64,000 bases of DNA from CAKRJP01 sp963634745. GTDB taxonomy: Bacteria; Bacillota; Clostridia; Lachnospirales; Lachnospiraceae. The stretch spans positions 1-64,000 of the forward strand of contig CAVHCX010000001.1 in NCBI GenBank assembly GCA_963634745.1, written 5' to 3'. Below, piece after piece: positions 26,321 through 35,068 of this stretch. The notes beneath the pieces are model-generated. The model worked only from the letters and a program-made list of their open reading frames with translations. It did not search any database and was not told where the DNA came from. Each line of letters opens with the position of its first letter. The stretch's first letter is position 1. The position numbers and the translations under genes are program-made.

Positions 26321-27065
26321 AAAAAGGGCAGGACAGCCTTATGAAATATCCAGAGTCCATATCAGGATCTATACTATAGAGGAATTGTGTTATTACATTT
26401 GTAATAATCTTTATCTGGTAGACTATACTATAGTCAATCGTCAGCTCTGTGATTGGATTCGGGACGAGCTGGAGCTAAAAAATTTGTCCAAGCATTTAAG
26501 AGAATCCCTAAACCAGAACTGTTCCACGGAACAATTTATTATTCAAATTTTAAGAGAATCCAATATTTATTCCACGGTGGAGATCCATAAGATACAGGGA
26601 ATCTTAGACCGCCTACAGAATCAAAAGGATGTGGAGCGGAAAAAATATAAGGCAGACAGTTTACAGGAAAGCGGAGAGTATGAATCCGCAATCTTGGTTT
26701 ATCAATCCATTTTAAATTCGGATTGGGACGAAACAGTAAAGGATACCTTTTATGGCCATGTCTATGCCTGCCTTGGAACCGCCTACGGCCACTTGTTTTT
26801 GTACCAGGAAGCAGCGGCTGTCTATGAAAAGGCCTATGAGATTTGCAAGGAAGAGGACATCCTAAAGGCCTATCTATATGCATGCATGAAGGGATATCCA
26901 CCGGAACGATATGTAAAAATGTTATCCGGGAATACCGCCTTTTTAACCATGGATGGGACCATCAAAGAGGAAATCAGACAGGCAAAGGCAGAGGTGGATC
27001 CCGATCTTCCGGAGACCACGTTTGAAAAATGGAAGGTAGATTATAGAAGGATCGGAAAACGATAA
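26295..27065 (+). CDS. TPR-containing protein, third gene of the operon
   Basis: 256 aa. The first 80 residues are a distinct helical domain (EISRVHIRIYTIEELCYYI ... NRQLCDWIRDEL) that I cannot name. At least two tetratricopeptide repeats follow (KADSLQESGEYESAILVYQ; GTAYGHLFLYQEAAAVYEKA). The gene overlaps the end of the Hsp70-like gene by 26 nt and has its own AGGAGG just before ATG 26295 inside it, which points to translational coupling and matched amounts of the two proteins. TPRs commonly bind Hsp70-type partners, so an interaction with the upstream protein is a reasonable inference. Confidence 0.75.
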   Translation: MGSLILCHRKRAGQPYEISRVHIRIYTIEELCYYICNNLYLVDYTIVNRQLCDWIRDELELKNLSKHLRESLNQNCSTEQFIIQILRESNIYSTVEIHKIQGILDRLQNQKDVERKKYKADSLQESGEYESAILVYQSILNSDWDETVKDTFYGHVYACLGTAYGHLFLYQEAAAVYEKAYEICKEEDILKAYLYACMKGYPPERYVKMLSGNTAFLTMDGTIKEEIRQAKAEVDPDLPETTFEKWKVDYRRIGKR

Positions 27066-27071
27066 TAGAGA

Positions 27072-27100
27072 TTGTTTTTTTGAAACCCTTATATTATACT
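27072..27100 (+). promoter_or_regulatory. putative promoter of purF
   Basis: TTGTTT (27072-27077), 17-nt spacer, TATACT (27095-27100). The leader to ATG 27133 is too short for a purine riboswitch. Confidence 0.6.
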
Positions 27101-27132
27101 GGTGAACAGACAAAAGTTAAAGGAGTGCACAC

Positions 27133-28560
27133 ATGAGTGAATTTGATAAGTTGACAACAGGTCTTGGTGAAGAATGTGGTGTCTTTGGAGCTTATGATAT
27201 GGACGGAGGCGATGTAGCCTCATCTGTATATTATGGGCTCTTTGCTTTGCAGCACAGAGGACAGGAAAGCTGCGGTATTGCAGTGACAGATACTTACGGC
27301 GAGAGAAAGATGCGTTCTAAGAAGGGCCTTGGGCTTGTAAATGAGGTCTTTAATGAAGAAAATTTAGAAGCCTTAAAGGGAAACTTAGGAATCGGACATG
27401 TTCGCTATTCTACGGCAGGTGCCAGCAATGCCCAGAATGCTATGCCCTTGGTTATTAACTATGTGAAGGGTATTTTGGGATTGGCCCACAACGGTAATCT
27501 TACCAACGCTGTGGAACTTCGCAAGGAGTTAGAATATACGGGAGCAATTTTTCAGACCACCATTGATTCTGAGGTAATTGCTTATCATATAGCCAGAGAA
27601 CGTTTGAATACAGCCAATGTTGAGGAAGCTGTAAAAAACGCTATGAAGAAGATCAAGGGAGCCTACGCTCTAGTTATTTCTTCCCCTCGGAAGCTCATCG
27701 GAGCCAGAGATCCCTGGGGCTTAAAGCCTCTTTGCATCGGTAAGAGAGACAATACCTACTTTTTGGCATCAGAAAGCTGTGCCATTGCCGCTGTAGATGG
27801 AGAGTTTGTTCGAGATGTGTTGCCGGGAGAGATTGTTAGCTTTACAAAGCACGGTATCAAGTCCGATACATCCATGATGATTGATCCGGCCAAGCAGGCA
27901 AGATGTATTTTTGAATATATTTACTTTGCCCGCAAGGACAGTATTATCGATGATGTAAATGTTTATCAGTCAAGAATCGTTGCAGGAAAGGCCTTGGCAG
28001 AATCTTATCCTGTAGATGCAGATTTGGTAGTGGGTGTTCCGGATTCCGGTTTGGTGGCAGCTATGGGATATTCCCAGCATACGGGCATTCCTTATGGAAT
28101 GGCCTTCCACAAGAATGGCTACGTAGGAAGAACCTTTATCAAGCCGAAACAGAGCCAGAGAGAGAGCAGCGTTAAGATCAAATTAAATGTGATCAGCGAA
28201 GTAGTAAAGGGTAAGAGAATTGTCATGGTAGATGATTCTATCGTAAGAGGAACCACCTGCGCTAACATTATCAAGATGCTTAAGAAAGCAGGAGCGACCG
28301 AGGTCCATGTTCGCATCAGTTCTCCGCCGTTTTTATACCCATGCTATTTCGGTACCGATGTGCCGTCCAATGAGCAGCTGATCGCCCATTCTCATACCAC
28401 AGAGGAGATTCGGGAATTAATCGGAGCAGACTCTCTTGGATATATGGAGATTGGAAAACTGCAGGAGATGGTCGGAGACCTTAAATTCTGCGACGCATGT
28501 TTTACCGGAAATTATCCGATGGAAGTTCCGGGAGAAGATGTTTCTCACGCATTTGACTAA
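27133..28560 (+). CDS. purF: amidophosphoribosyltransferase
   Basis: First committed step of purine synthesis: transfers ammonia from glutamine to PRPP. 475 aa. The N-terminal nucleophile is Cys15 (GEECGVFG) after a short propeptide, as in the Bacillus type. The PRPP loop is IVMVDDSIVRGTT. Cysteines in ARCIFEYIYF, YPCYFG and FCDACFTGNYP fit the oxygen-sensitive [4Fe-4S] cluster of this subclass, consistent with an anaerobe. AAAGGAG precedes ATG 27133. purB follows after 62 nt; no other pur genes are in the window. Confidence 0.97.
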   Translation: MSEFDKLTTGLGEECGVFGAYDMDGGDVASSVYYGLFALQHRGQESCGIAVTDTYGERKMRSKKGLGLVNEVFNEENLEALKGNLGIGHVRYSTAGASNAQNAMPLVINYVKGILGLAHNGNLTNAVELRKELEYTGAIFQTTIDSEVIAYHIARERLNTANVEEAVKNAMKKIKGAYALVISSPRKLIGARDPWGLKPLCIGKRDNTYFLASESCAIAAVDGEFVRDVLPGEIVSFTKHGIKSDTSMMIDPAKQARCIFEYIYFARKDSIIDDVNVYQSRIVAGKALAESYPVDADLVVGVPDSGLVAAMGYSQHTGIPYGMAFHKNGYVGRTFIKPKQSQRESSVKIKLNVISEVVKGKRIVMVDDSIVRGTTCANIIKMLKKAGATEVHVRISSPPFLYPCYFGTDVPSNEQLIAHSHTTEEIRELIGADSLGYMEIGKLQEMVGDLKFCDACFTGNYPMEVPGEDVSHAFD

Positions 28561-28622
28561 TCAGACATCCACATTACATGAATAGAACTTAACGTTTATA
28601 AATAGTTTAGGAGGATTTACTC

Positions 28623-30056
28623 ATGAGTAACGATAGATATCAAAGCCCACTTTCCGAGCGCTATGCCAGCAAAGAGATGCAGTACATTTTTTCTCCGGAT
28701 AAGAAGTTTAGAACCTGGAGAAAACTCTGGATCGCTCTTGCTGAGACAGAAAGAGAGTTAGGACTGCCGATTACAGAGGAGCAGATTGCAGAGCTTAAGG
28801 AGCACGCAGAGGATATTAATTATGATGTGGCTAAGGCAAGAGAGAAGGAAGTGCGCCATGATGTAATGTCCCACGTATATGCCTACGGAGTTCAGTGCCC
28901 AAAAGCCAAGGGAATCATTCATTTGGGAGCAACTTCCTGCTATGTAGGAGACAATACAGATGTGATCTTAATGGCAGAAGCTTTAGATTTAGTAAAGAAA
29001 AAATTAGTAAATGTTATTGCGGAGTTAGCTAAATTTGCAGATGCCAACAAGGCCCTTCCAACCTTAGCATTTACCCACTTCCAGCCGGCCCAGCCGACAA
29101 CCGTCGGTAAACGTGCAACCCTTTGGATGCAGGAATTTATGATGGACTTAGAGGACCTTAATTACGTTAGAAGTACTTTAAAACTCTTAGGTTCTAAGGG
29201 AACGACAGGTACCCAGGCAAGCTTTTTGGAGCTCTTTGACGGAGACCAGGAGACCATTGATAAGATTGATCCTATGATTGCAGAGAAGATGGGATTTGAG
29301 GCTTGCTATCCGGTTTCAGGACAGACCTATTCTCGTAAGGTAGACACTCGTGTCTTAAATGTATTGGCAGGCATTGCAGCCAGTGCCCACAAATTTTCCA
29401 ATGATATTCGTCTCCTTCAGCATTTGAAGGAAGTGGAGGAACCTTTTGAGAAGTCTCAAATCGGATCTTCCGCTATGGCATATAAGAGAAATCCAATGAG
29501 AAGTGAGCGTATTGCTTCCTTGTCCCGCTATGTGATGATCGATGCCTTAAATCCAGCCATCACTTCTGCGACGCAGTGGTTTGAGAGAACCTTAGATGAT
29601 TCTGCAAATAAGCGTCTTAGTGTTCCGGAAGGCTTCCTTGCAATTGACGGAATTTTGGACCTTTGCATGAATGTAGTAGACGGACTTGTCGTTTATCCAA
29701 AGGTAATTGAAAAACGCCTTATGTCAGAACTGCCATTTATGGCTACAGAGAATATCATGATGGATGCAGTTAAGGCAGGAGGAGACAGACAGGAGCTTCA
29801 TGAGAGAATTCGTGAGCTTTCTATGGAAGCCGGAAGAAATGTAAAAGAGAAGGGCTTAGATAACAATCTCTTAGAGCTCATTGCAGCAGATCCGGCCTTT
29901 AACCTGACAGAGGAAGAACTGAAAAAGACCATGGATCCGGCTAAGTATACAGGAAGAGCCGAGGTTCAGGTAGAAGCTTTCCTTAAGAACAATGTGGCAC
30001 CGATCCTGGAAGCCAACAAGGAAGCTCTGGGAATGACTGCAGAGATTAACGTATAA
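28623..30056 (+). CDS. purB: adenylosuccinate lyase
   Basis: Removes fumarate from SAICAR and from adenylosuccinate in purine synthesis. 477 aa. The fumarase/aspartase-superfamily signature is SSAMAYKRNPMRSE; THFQPAQPTTVGKR carries the other active-site segment. AGGAGG is 9 nt before ATG 28623. It probably continues the purF transcript. Downstream, 30060-30101 holds a small CCCC/GGGG hairpin and an 8-bp stem CCCCACAT/ATGTGGGG, but no T-run, so read-through into gltX is likely. Confidence 0.96.
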   Translation: MSNDRYQSPLSERYASKEMQYIFSPDKKFRTWRKLWIALAETERELGLPITEEQIAELKEHAEDINYDVAKAREKEVRHDVMSHVYAYGVQCPKAKGIIHLGATSCYVGDNTDVILMAEALDLVKKKLVNVIAELAKFADANKALPTLAFTHFQPAQPTTVGKRATLWMQEFMMDLEDLNYVRSTLKLLGSKGTTGTQASFLELFDGDQETIDKIDPMIAEKMGFEACYPVSGQTYSRKVDTRVLNVLAGIAASAHKFSNDIRLLQHLKEVEEPFEKSQIGSSAMAYKRNPMRSERIASLSRYVMIDALNPAITSATQWFERTLDDSANKRLSVPEGFLAIDGILDLCMNVVDGLVVYPKVIEKRLMSELPFMATENIMMDAVKAGGDRQELHERIRELSMEAGRNVKEKGLDNNLLELIAADPAFNLTEEELKKTMDPAKYTGRAEVQVEAFLKNNVAPILEANKEALGMTAEINV

Positions 30057-30145
30057 AAAATCCCCTTTGGGGAAGGCCCCACATTCCAAGCGGATGTGGG
30101 GTTAAAGTAGTTGTAAAATATAATTTATTAGGAGATAGATTAAAA

Positions 30146-31606
30146 ATGAGTAAAGTAAGAACTAGATTCGCACCAAGTCCTACCGGAAGAATGCATGTAG
30201 GAAATTTAAGAACTGCACTCTATGCTTATTTAATCGCAAAGCATGAGGATGGAGACTTTATCCTTCGAATCGAGGATACAGACCAGGAGCGTTATGTAGA
30301 TGGTGCTATCGATATTATTTATCGCACACTGGAAAAGACGGGACTTGTCCACGATGAGGGACCGGATAAGGATGGAGGCGTAGGCCCCTATGTCCAGAGT
30401 GAACGGAATGAATCTGGTTTATATTTGGAATATGCAAAAAAATTAATCGATCAGGGAGATGCTTACTATTGCTTCTGTGATAAAGAGCGCCTGGATTCTT
30501 TAAAGACTACCGTTTCCGAAGACGGTTTGGAGATTCATATCTATGACAAGCACTGTCTCCACTTAAGCAAAGAAGAGGTTGAGGCAAATCTTAAGGCGGG
30601 AAAGCCTTATGTCATTCGTTTTAATATGCCTACAGAGGGAACAACGACCTTCAGCGATGACATTTACGGAGATATCACAGTTCCAAATAAAGAAATGGAA
30701 GACTTGATCCTTATCAAGTCTGACGGATATCCGACCTATAATTTCGCAAATGTTATCGATGATCACTTGATGGGAATTACCCATGTAGTTCGTGGAAATG
30801 AGTATTTGTCTTCCGCACCAAAGTACAATCGTATCTACGAGGCCTTTGGCTGGGAGATTCCTACCTATGTTCACTGCCCCTTGATCACCGATGAGACCCA
30901 TAAGAAGCTTAGCAAGCGCTGTGGACATTCTTCCTATGAGGATTTGATCGAACAGGGATTCTTGACAGAGGCTGTCGTAAATTATGTAGCCCTTCTTGGA
31001 TGGTGCCCAACCGACAATCAGGAAATCTTCTCCTTGGAGGAACTGGTCAGAGCCTTTGACTATCGCCATATGAATAAGTCTCCGGCAGTCTTTGATGTAG
31101 TGAAGCTTCGCTGGATGAATGGGGAATATATGAAGGCTATGGATGATGACAAGTTCTATGAAATGGCCCTTCCATACATCAAAGAGGTAATTAGCAAGGA
31201 TTATGATCTTAAAAAGATCGCAGCCATGGTAAAGACTCGTATCGAGGTATTCCCTGATATTAAGGACCATATTGATTTCTTTGAAGAACTTCCGGAATAT
31301 GATACAGCTATGTACTGCCATAAGAAGATGAAGACCGATGAGGAGAAATCTCTTCAGGTCTTAAAAGACGTTCTTCCTCTTTTAGAGGCCCAGGATGATT
31401 TCAGTAACGATGCCCTCTTTGCTCTTCTTAAGGAATATGTTGCTGAGAAAGGCTTGAAGGTTGGTTATGTCATGTGGCCTATCCGTACAGCCGTATCCGG
31501 AAAGCAGAGCACTCCGGGAGGAGCTACCGAGCTTATGGAGGTCCTTGGAAAAGAAGAGTCTATTTCCCGTATCAAGAAGGGAATCCAACTTTTGGAAAAT
31601 TTATAA
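30146..31606 (+). CDS. gltX: glutamyl-tRNA synthetase
   Basis: Charges tRNA-Glu with glutamate (and tRNA-Gln where GatCAB is used). 486 aa, the normal bacterial length. The class I HIGH motif appears as HVGN (17-20) and KMSKS as KKLSKR (253-258); LRIEDTDQERY is the glutamate-site segment. TTAGGAGATAG precedes ATG 30146. A TATAAT at 30119-30124 could be a -10, but there is no matching -35. The helicase gene follows after 20 nt. Confidence 0.96.
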   Translation: MSKVRTRFAPSPTGRMHVGNLRTALYAYLIAKHEDGDFILRIEDTDQERYVDGAIDIIYRTLEKTGLVHDEGPDKDGGVGPYVQSERNESGLYLEYAKKLIDQGDAYYCFCDKERLDSLKTTVSEDGLEIHIYDKHCLHLSKEEVEANLKAGKPYVIRFNMPTEGTTTFSDDIYGDITVPNKEMEDLILIKSDGYPTYNFANVIDDHLMGITHVVRGNEYLSSAPKYNRIYEAFGWEIPTYVHCPLITDETHKKLSKRCGHSSYEDLIEQGFLTEAVVNYVALLGWCPTDNQEIFSLEELVRAFDYRHMNKSPAVFDVVKLRWMNGEYMKAMDDDKFYEMALPYIKEVISKDYDLKKIAAMVKTRIEVFPDIKDHIDFFEELPEYDTAMYCHKKMKTDEEKSLQVLKDVLPLLEAQDDFSNDALFALLKEYVAEKGLKVGYVMWPIRTAVSGKQSTPGGATELMEVLGKEESISRIKKGIQLLENL

Positions 31607-31626
31607 AAGAAAGATATGATTGATCT

Positions 31627-33522
31627 ATGAAATATCAATTAAAGAGGCAGGAATCTCAAAAAGAGGTTCCTGCAGTCTTATCTAAAGAAATCTTAGGAAG
31701 TCTAAATCCTGCCCAGAGGGAAGCCGCAATCTTCAAGAATGGCCCTTGCATGGTTCTTGCAGGACCGGGTTCCGGAAAAACATTTACCATTTGTAAGAGA
31801 ATAGAATATTTGATTCGGGTACATGGGGTGGATCCAAGCAAGATTTTGGTAATCACCTTTACAAAGTATGCCGCAAACGAAATGAAGCAGCGCTTTCGAA
31901 AAGTATGTGGAGACCTATCCTTGGGGGTTACCTGCGGAACCTTTCATGGCATTTACTATGGAATTTTAAAATGGGCCTATGGATATAGCGCAGAAAACAT
32001 TTTAAAGGAAGAAGAAAAGTATGGGCTCCTAAGAAGTATCTGCGAGAAAAATTCAGATCAGGCTGGAATGGACCAGGAGAGTTTAAAGGATCTGGCGGAA
32101 GAGATCGGCAATGTAAAGAATCTCGGCCTTAATATCGAAGATTATGTATCCTTAAAAAATGAAGAAGAAAAATTCCGCGAGATCTATAAATCCTATGAGG
32201 CCCAAAAAGCAAAATTGTCAAAGATTGACTTTGAGGATATGTTGATCTTATGCAAAAAATTATTTGAGGAACGGCCGGATATTTTAAAAAAATGGCAGGA
32301 GAAATTCACCTATCTTTTGGTGGATGAATTTCAGGATGTAAATCAGATCCAATATGACGTCCTTCGGATGTTAGCCAGGCCGGAAAATAATCTTTTTATA
32401 GTAGGAGATGACGACCAGTCCATTTATGGCTTCCGTGGGGCAAAGCCAGGGATCATGATGGCCTTTAAAAAGGATTATCCAGAGGCAAAGCAGGTCCTCT
32501 TAGATATTAATTATCGGTCGGATGCCTACGTGGTAAAGGGCGCCCTTCGGGTGATCGGTCACAATAAAGAACGATTTGAAAAGAATATAAAAGCAAATCA
32601 AAAGGCAGCCAACCTGGTACATGTACAGGAGACATTAAATCCCTTGGATGAGAGTAAATATCTCCTGGCAAAAATTGAAGAGCGCATGAAGGAGGGGGTC
32701 CCTTTAAAGGATATGGCAGTCTTATATCGGACAGCCAGCGATGCCAGAACCTTATCAGAGCTGCTCTCAGAATACCAGGTGCCTTTTTCCATGCGAGACC
32801 AGGTAAAAAACATATACGATCACTTTATCGCCACAGACATTAAGAGTTATTTTTACCTGTCCCAGGGGGACTATCAGCGAAAATATTTTCTGCAGATCGC
32901 AAACCGGCCCAGGCGATATATAGGAAGGGATGCCCTCTCAGAAAATCCTTTAAGCTATGAAAAGATAAGAAATTTCTATTGTGACAAGCACTGGATGATG
33001 GACCGGGTAGACCAGCTGGAATGGGATATGAAAATGATTAAAGACAAGACTCCCTATGCGGCCATCCAGTATATTCGAAAGAGCATAGGCTATGATGACT
33101 TTCTTCGAGAATATGCCCAGTATCGGGGGCTGGATTTGGCTGAATTAAAAGAGGTCTTGGAAGAAATTCAGGAATTTTCCAAAGAATGCAGAACTATAGC
33201 TGACTGGTTTGAACATGTAGAGGAGTATACGATAGAGCTTCAAAAACAAAAATCCAGGGACACAAAGAAAGAGGGGATTAACCTTTTGACCATGCATACG
33301 GCCAAGGGGCTGGAATTTGATACGGTATTTGTTATAAGCTGCCATGAGGGAGGCATTCCCTATAAAAAGGCAGAGCTTGAGAGAGAAATTGAAGAAGAGC
33401 GACGGCTTTTTTATGTAGCCATGACCAGGGCGAAACACAAGCTGATTTTAAGCTATACAAAAGAAAAAGGCGGAAAGGATGTAACTCCCTCCCGCTTTGT
33501 AAAAGAACTCTTACTCGTCTAA
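31627..33522 (+). CDS. UvrD/Rep-family ATP-dependent DNA helicase
   Basis: A superfamily 1A 3'-to-5' helicase, 631 aa, about 100 shorter than PcrA. Motifs: Ia GPGSGKT (46-52), DEFQDVNQIQ (II), GDDDQSIYGFRGA (III), INYRS (IV), TMHTAKGLEFDTVFV (V) and RRLFYVAMTRAK (VI). The C-terminus stops soon after motif VI, so the RNA-polymerase-binding tail of PcrA is missing. Only a weak ribosome site (GAAAGA) precedes ATG 31627, and it is 20 nt after gltX. Its last 12 bp overlap the convergent DUF1292 gene. It is a second-line UvrD-like helicase rather than clearly PcrA. Confidence 0.9.
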   Translation: MKYQLKRQESQKEVPAVLSKEILGSLNPAQREAAIFKNGPCMVLAGPGSGKTFTICKRIEYLIRVHGVDPSKILVITFTKYAANEMKQRFRKVCGDLSLGVTCGTFHGIYYGILKWAYGYSAENILKEEEKYGLLRSICEKNSDQAGMDQESLKDLAEEIGNVKNLGLNIEDYVSLKNEEEKFREIYKSYEAQKAKLSKIDFEDMLILCKKLFEERPDILKKWQEKFTYLLVDEFQDVNQIQYDVLRMLARPENNLFIVGDDDQSIYGFRGAKPGIMMAFKKDYPEAKQVLLDINYRSDAYVVKGALRVIGHNKERFEKNIKANQKAANLVHVQETLNPLDESKYLLAKIEERMKEGVPLKDMAVLYRTASDARTLSELLSEYQVPFSMRDQVKNIYDHFIATDIKSYFYLSQGDYQRKYFLQIANRPRRYIGRDALSENPLSYEKIRNFYCDKHWMMDRVDQLEWDMKMIKDKTPYAAIQYIRKSIGYDDFLREYAQYRGLDLAELKEVLEEIQEFSKECRTIADWFEHVEEYTIELQKQKSRDTKKEGINLLTMHTAKGLEFDTVFVISCHEGGIPYKKAELEREIEEERRLFYVAMTRAKHKLILSYTKEKGGKDVTPSRFVKELLLV

Positions 33523-33807
33523 CATATCAAATTCTAAAGTGTCAAACCATTCATCTAAAAGATCTGAGGCGATCTCGTAATCCTCGTCGCTCTCGATCGG
33601 ATCTAAAGATGGCTCACCGGATTCATCTTCATTGTAGCGATAGATAAAGATCTGGCTGTCCTCGTTGGCATTGCCGTCCTCGTCAATGTCATCTAAGGGC
33701 ATGAGAGCGATATACTGCTGGTCGGCAGACTCTAGCATGGTAAGGACCAGGCATTCGATTACTTCATCATTGTCTAGATGTAATTCTACTGTTGTGTACT
33801 CATTCAT
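33511..33807 (-). CDS. DUF1292 (YrzB-like) small acidic protein
   Basis: 98 aa, acidic, with the family's opening pattern (VELHLDNDEVIECLVLTML), a middle strand YIALMPLDDIDEDG and IFIYRYNEDESGEP. DUF1292 proteins are small cytoplasmic proteins common in Firmicutes with no established role. AAAAGGAG precedes ATG 33807 on the minus strand. It is convergent with the helicase and shares 12 bp with its 3' end; no terminator separates the two. Confidence 0.88.
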   Translation of the reverse strand: MNEYTTVELHLDNDEVIECLVLTMLESADQQYIALMPLDDIDEDGNANEDSQIFIYRYNEDESGEPSLDPIESDEDYEIASDLLDEWFDTLEFDMLDE

Positions 33808-33962
33808 ATGGTATACTCCTTTTCCTATTTACGGTTATATCCGTTCTATCTGTTGTTAGAGTATCAGAGGGAAAAGTAAAATGCAAGAAGAGTTATAGCC
33901 AAAAAGATAAAAATAAGGTAAAATAAGTCTGATTATGTACAAGTGGGAGGAAAAATTTCATT

Positions 33963-35045
33963 ATGAATCGTAAGAAAATCATAGGATTACTTTTTGTAAT
34001 GCTATTTGTTATTAGTTTTGGAACTGCATGTAAGAAGTCTGTGGGGACTCCGGAAGACAATGCTGTGGTGGAGGATGACACAAAAGAGGAAGATGATACA
34101 GATACCGATCAGGGGAATGATACAGAGGAGACAGAGGATGCCGATCAAGCGGATGGCGACACAGTCAGTACCATTAGCGGGGAGTATACCTTTGGATTCT
34201 CCGGCATCAACATGGAAAATCCCTTCTTTAGCGTTTTAGAGCAGGCCACAAGAGAAGCAATAGAAGCCAAGGATTATACCATGGTAACCAGGGACCCGGC
34301 TTCCGATGTAGAGACCCAGATCAGTCAGTTAAAGGACATGGCCGATTCCGGTGTCAAAGTGGTATTTTTATGCCCGGTGGACTGGGAGAAGATTACTCCG
34401 GCCTTGGAATATCTGAAAGAAAAAGACGTAGCCATTGTAAATGTTGATACCCAGGTCAAGGAAATGGATTATGTAGATGCCTTCGTAGGTTCTAATAATA
34501 AAGAGGCAGGCAAGATCTGCGGGGAAGATTTGATTTCCAGAAAACCGGATGGGGGAACCGTGGCAATTCTTGAGGTTTCGGCCCAGAATTCAATTAACGA
34601 GCGCATTACCGGATTTGAGGAAACCTTAAGTTCCGCAGCGGTTGGCTTCGAGGTGGTAGCAAGGGAAGATACCAACGGAACCTTTGATGAGGGCTTAGAT
34701 GCGGCTCAGAAGATTTTAGAAAAATATCCGGATGTAACTGCCATTATGTGCGGCAGCGATCAACTGGCAGTGGCTGCAAAAACAGCCTTGAATTTGGCTA
34801 GCAATTCAGAAAATACCATCGTCTATGGAGTGGATGGATCTCCGGATATCAAGAAAGAACTTAAAAAGGCAGACAATCAAATTGTCGGAACTGCAGCGCA
34901 AAGTCCTATTAATATGGGAAAAGATGCGGCAAAGATTGGAATCAGCATCCTAAAAGGGGATGACTATGACAAAGAAACCTACGAGGATGTATTTATGATC
35001 AACCGGAAGAATGTCGACATGTACGGAACGGACGGATGGCAATAA
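33963..35045 (+). CDS. orphan sugar-type substrate-binding lipoprotein (RbsB-like)
   Basis: 360 aa. Lipoprotein signal with lipobox FGTAC (Cys23), then a 50-residue Asp/Glu/Thr linker, then a periplasmic-binding-protein type I fold (FGFSGINMENPFFSVLEQA; QISQLKDMADSGVKVVFLCPVD; GSNNKEAGKICGEDLI; VTAIMCGSDQLAVAA). This is the ribose/galactose-binding class. No ABC permease or ATPase lies nearby, so it may serve a distant transporter or act as a sensor. GGGAGG is 10 nt before ATG 33963. It is followed directly by the GH13-like gene. Confidence 0.88.
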   Translation: MNRKKIIGLLFVMLFVISFGTACKKSVGTPEDNAVVEDDTKEEDDTDTDQGNDTEETEDADQADGDTVSTISGEYTFGFSGINMENPFFSVLEQATREAIEAKDYTMVTRDPASDVETQISQLKDMADSGVKVVFLCPVDWEKITPALEYLKEKDVAIVNVDTQVKEMDYVDAFVGSNNKEAGKICGEDLISRKPDGGTVAILEVSAQNSINERITGFEETLSSAAVGFEVVAREDTNGTFDEGLDAAQKILEKYPDVTAIMCGSDQLAVAAKTALNLASNSENTIVYGVDGSPDIKKELKKADNQIVGTAAQSPINMGKDAAKIGISILKGDDYDKETYEDVFMINRKNVDMYGTDGWQ

Positions 35046-35068
35046 AGAGAGAATACGGGGGAGAGCAT

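Noticed and set aside
27061..27132. Purine riboswitch before purF
   Set aside because: After the promoter only about 30 nt remain before the start codon, too short for the aptamer.
30060..30124. Possible T-box or terminator before gltX
   Set aside because: Two hairpins are present but there is no T-box consensus (AGGGTGGNACCGCG) and no T-run, and the space is too short for a T-box leader.
30563..31321. 252-codon open frame on the minus strand opposite gltX
   Set aside because: It lies wholly within the clearly coding glutamyl-tRNA synthetase gene, has no ribosome site and its translation resembles no family; it is a codon-usage shadow.
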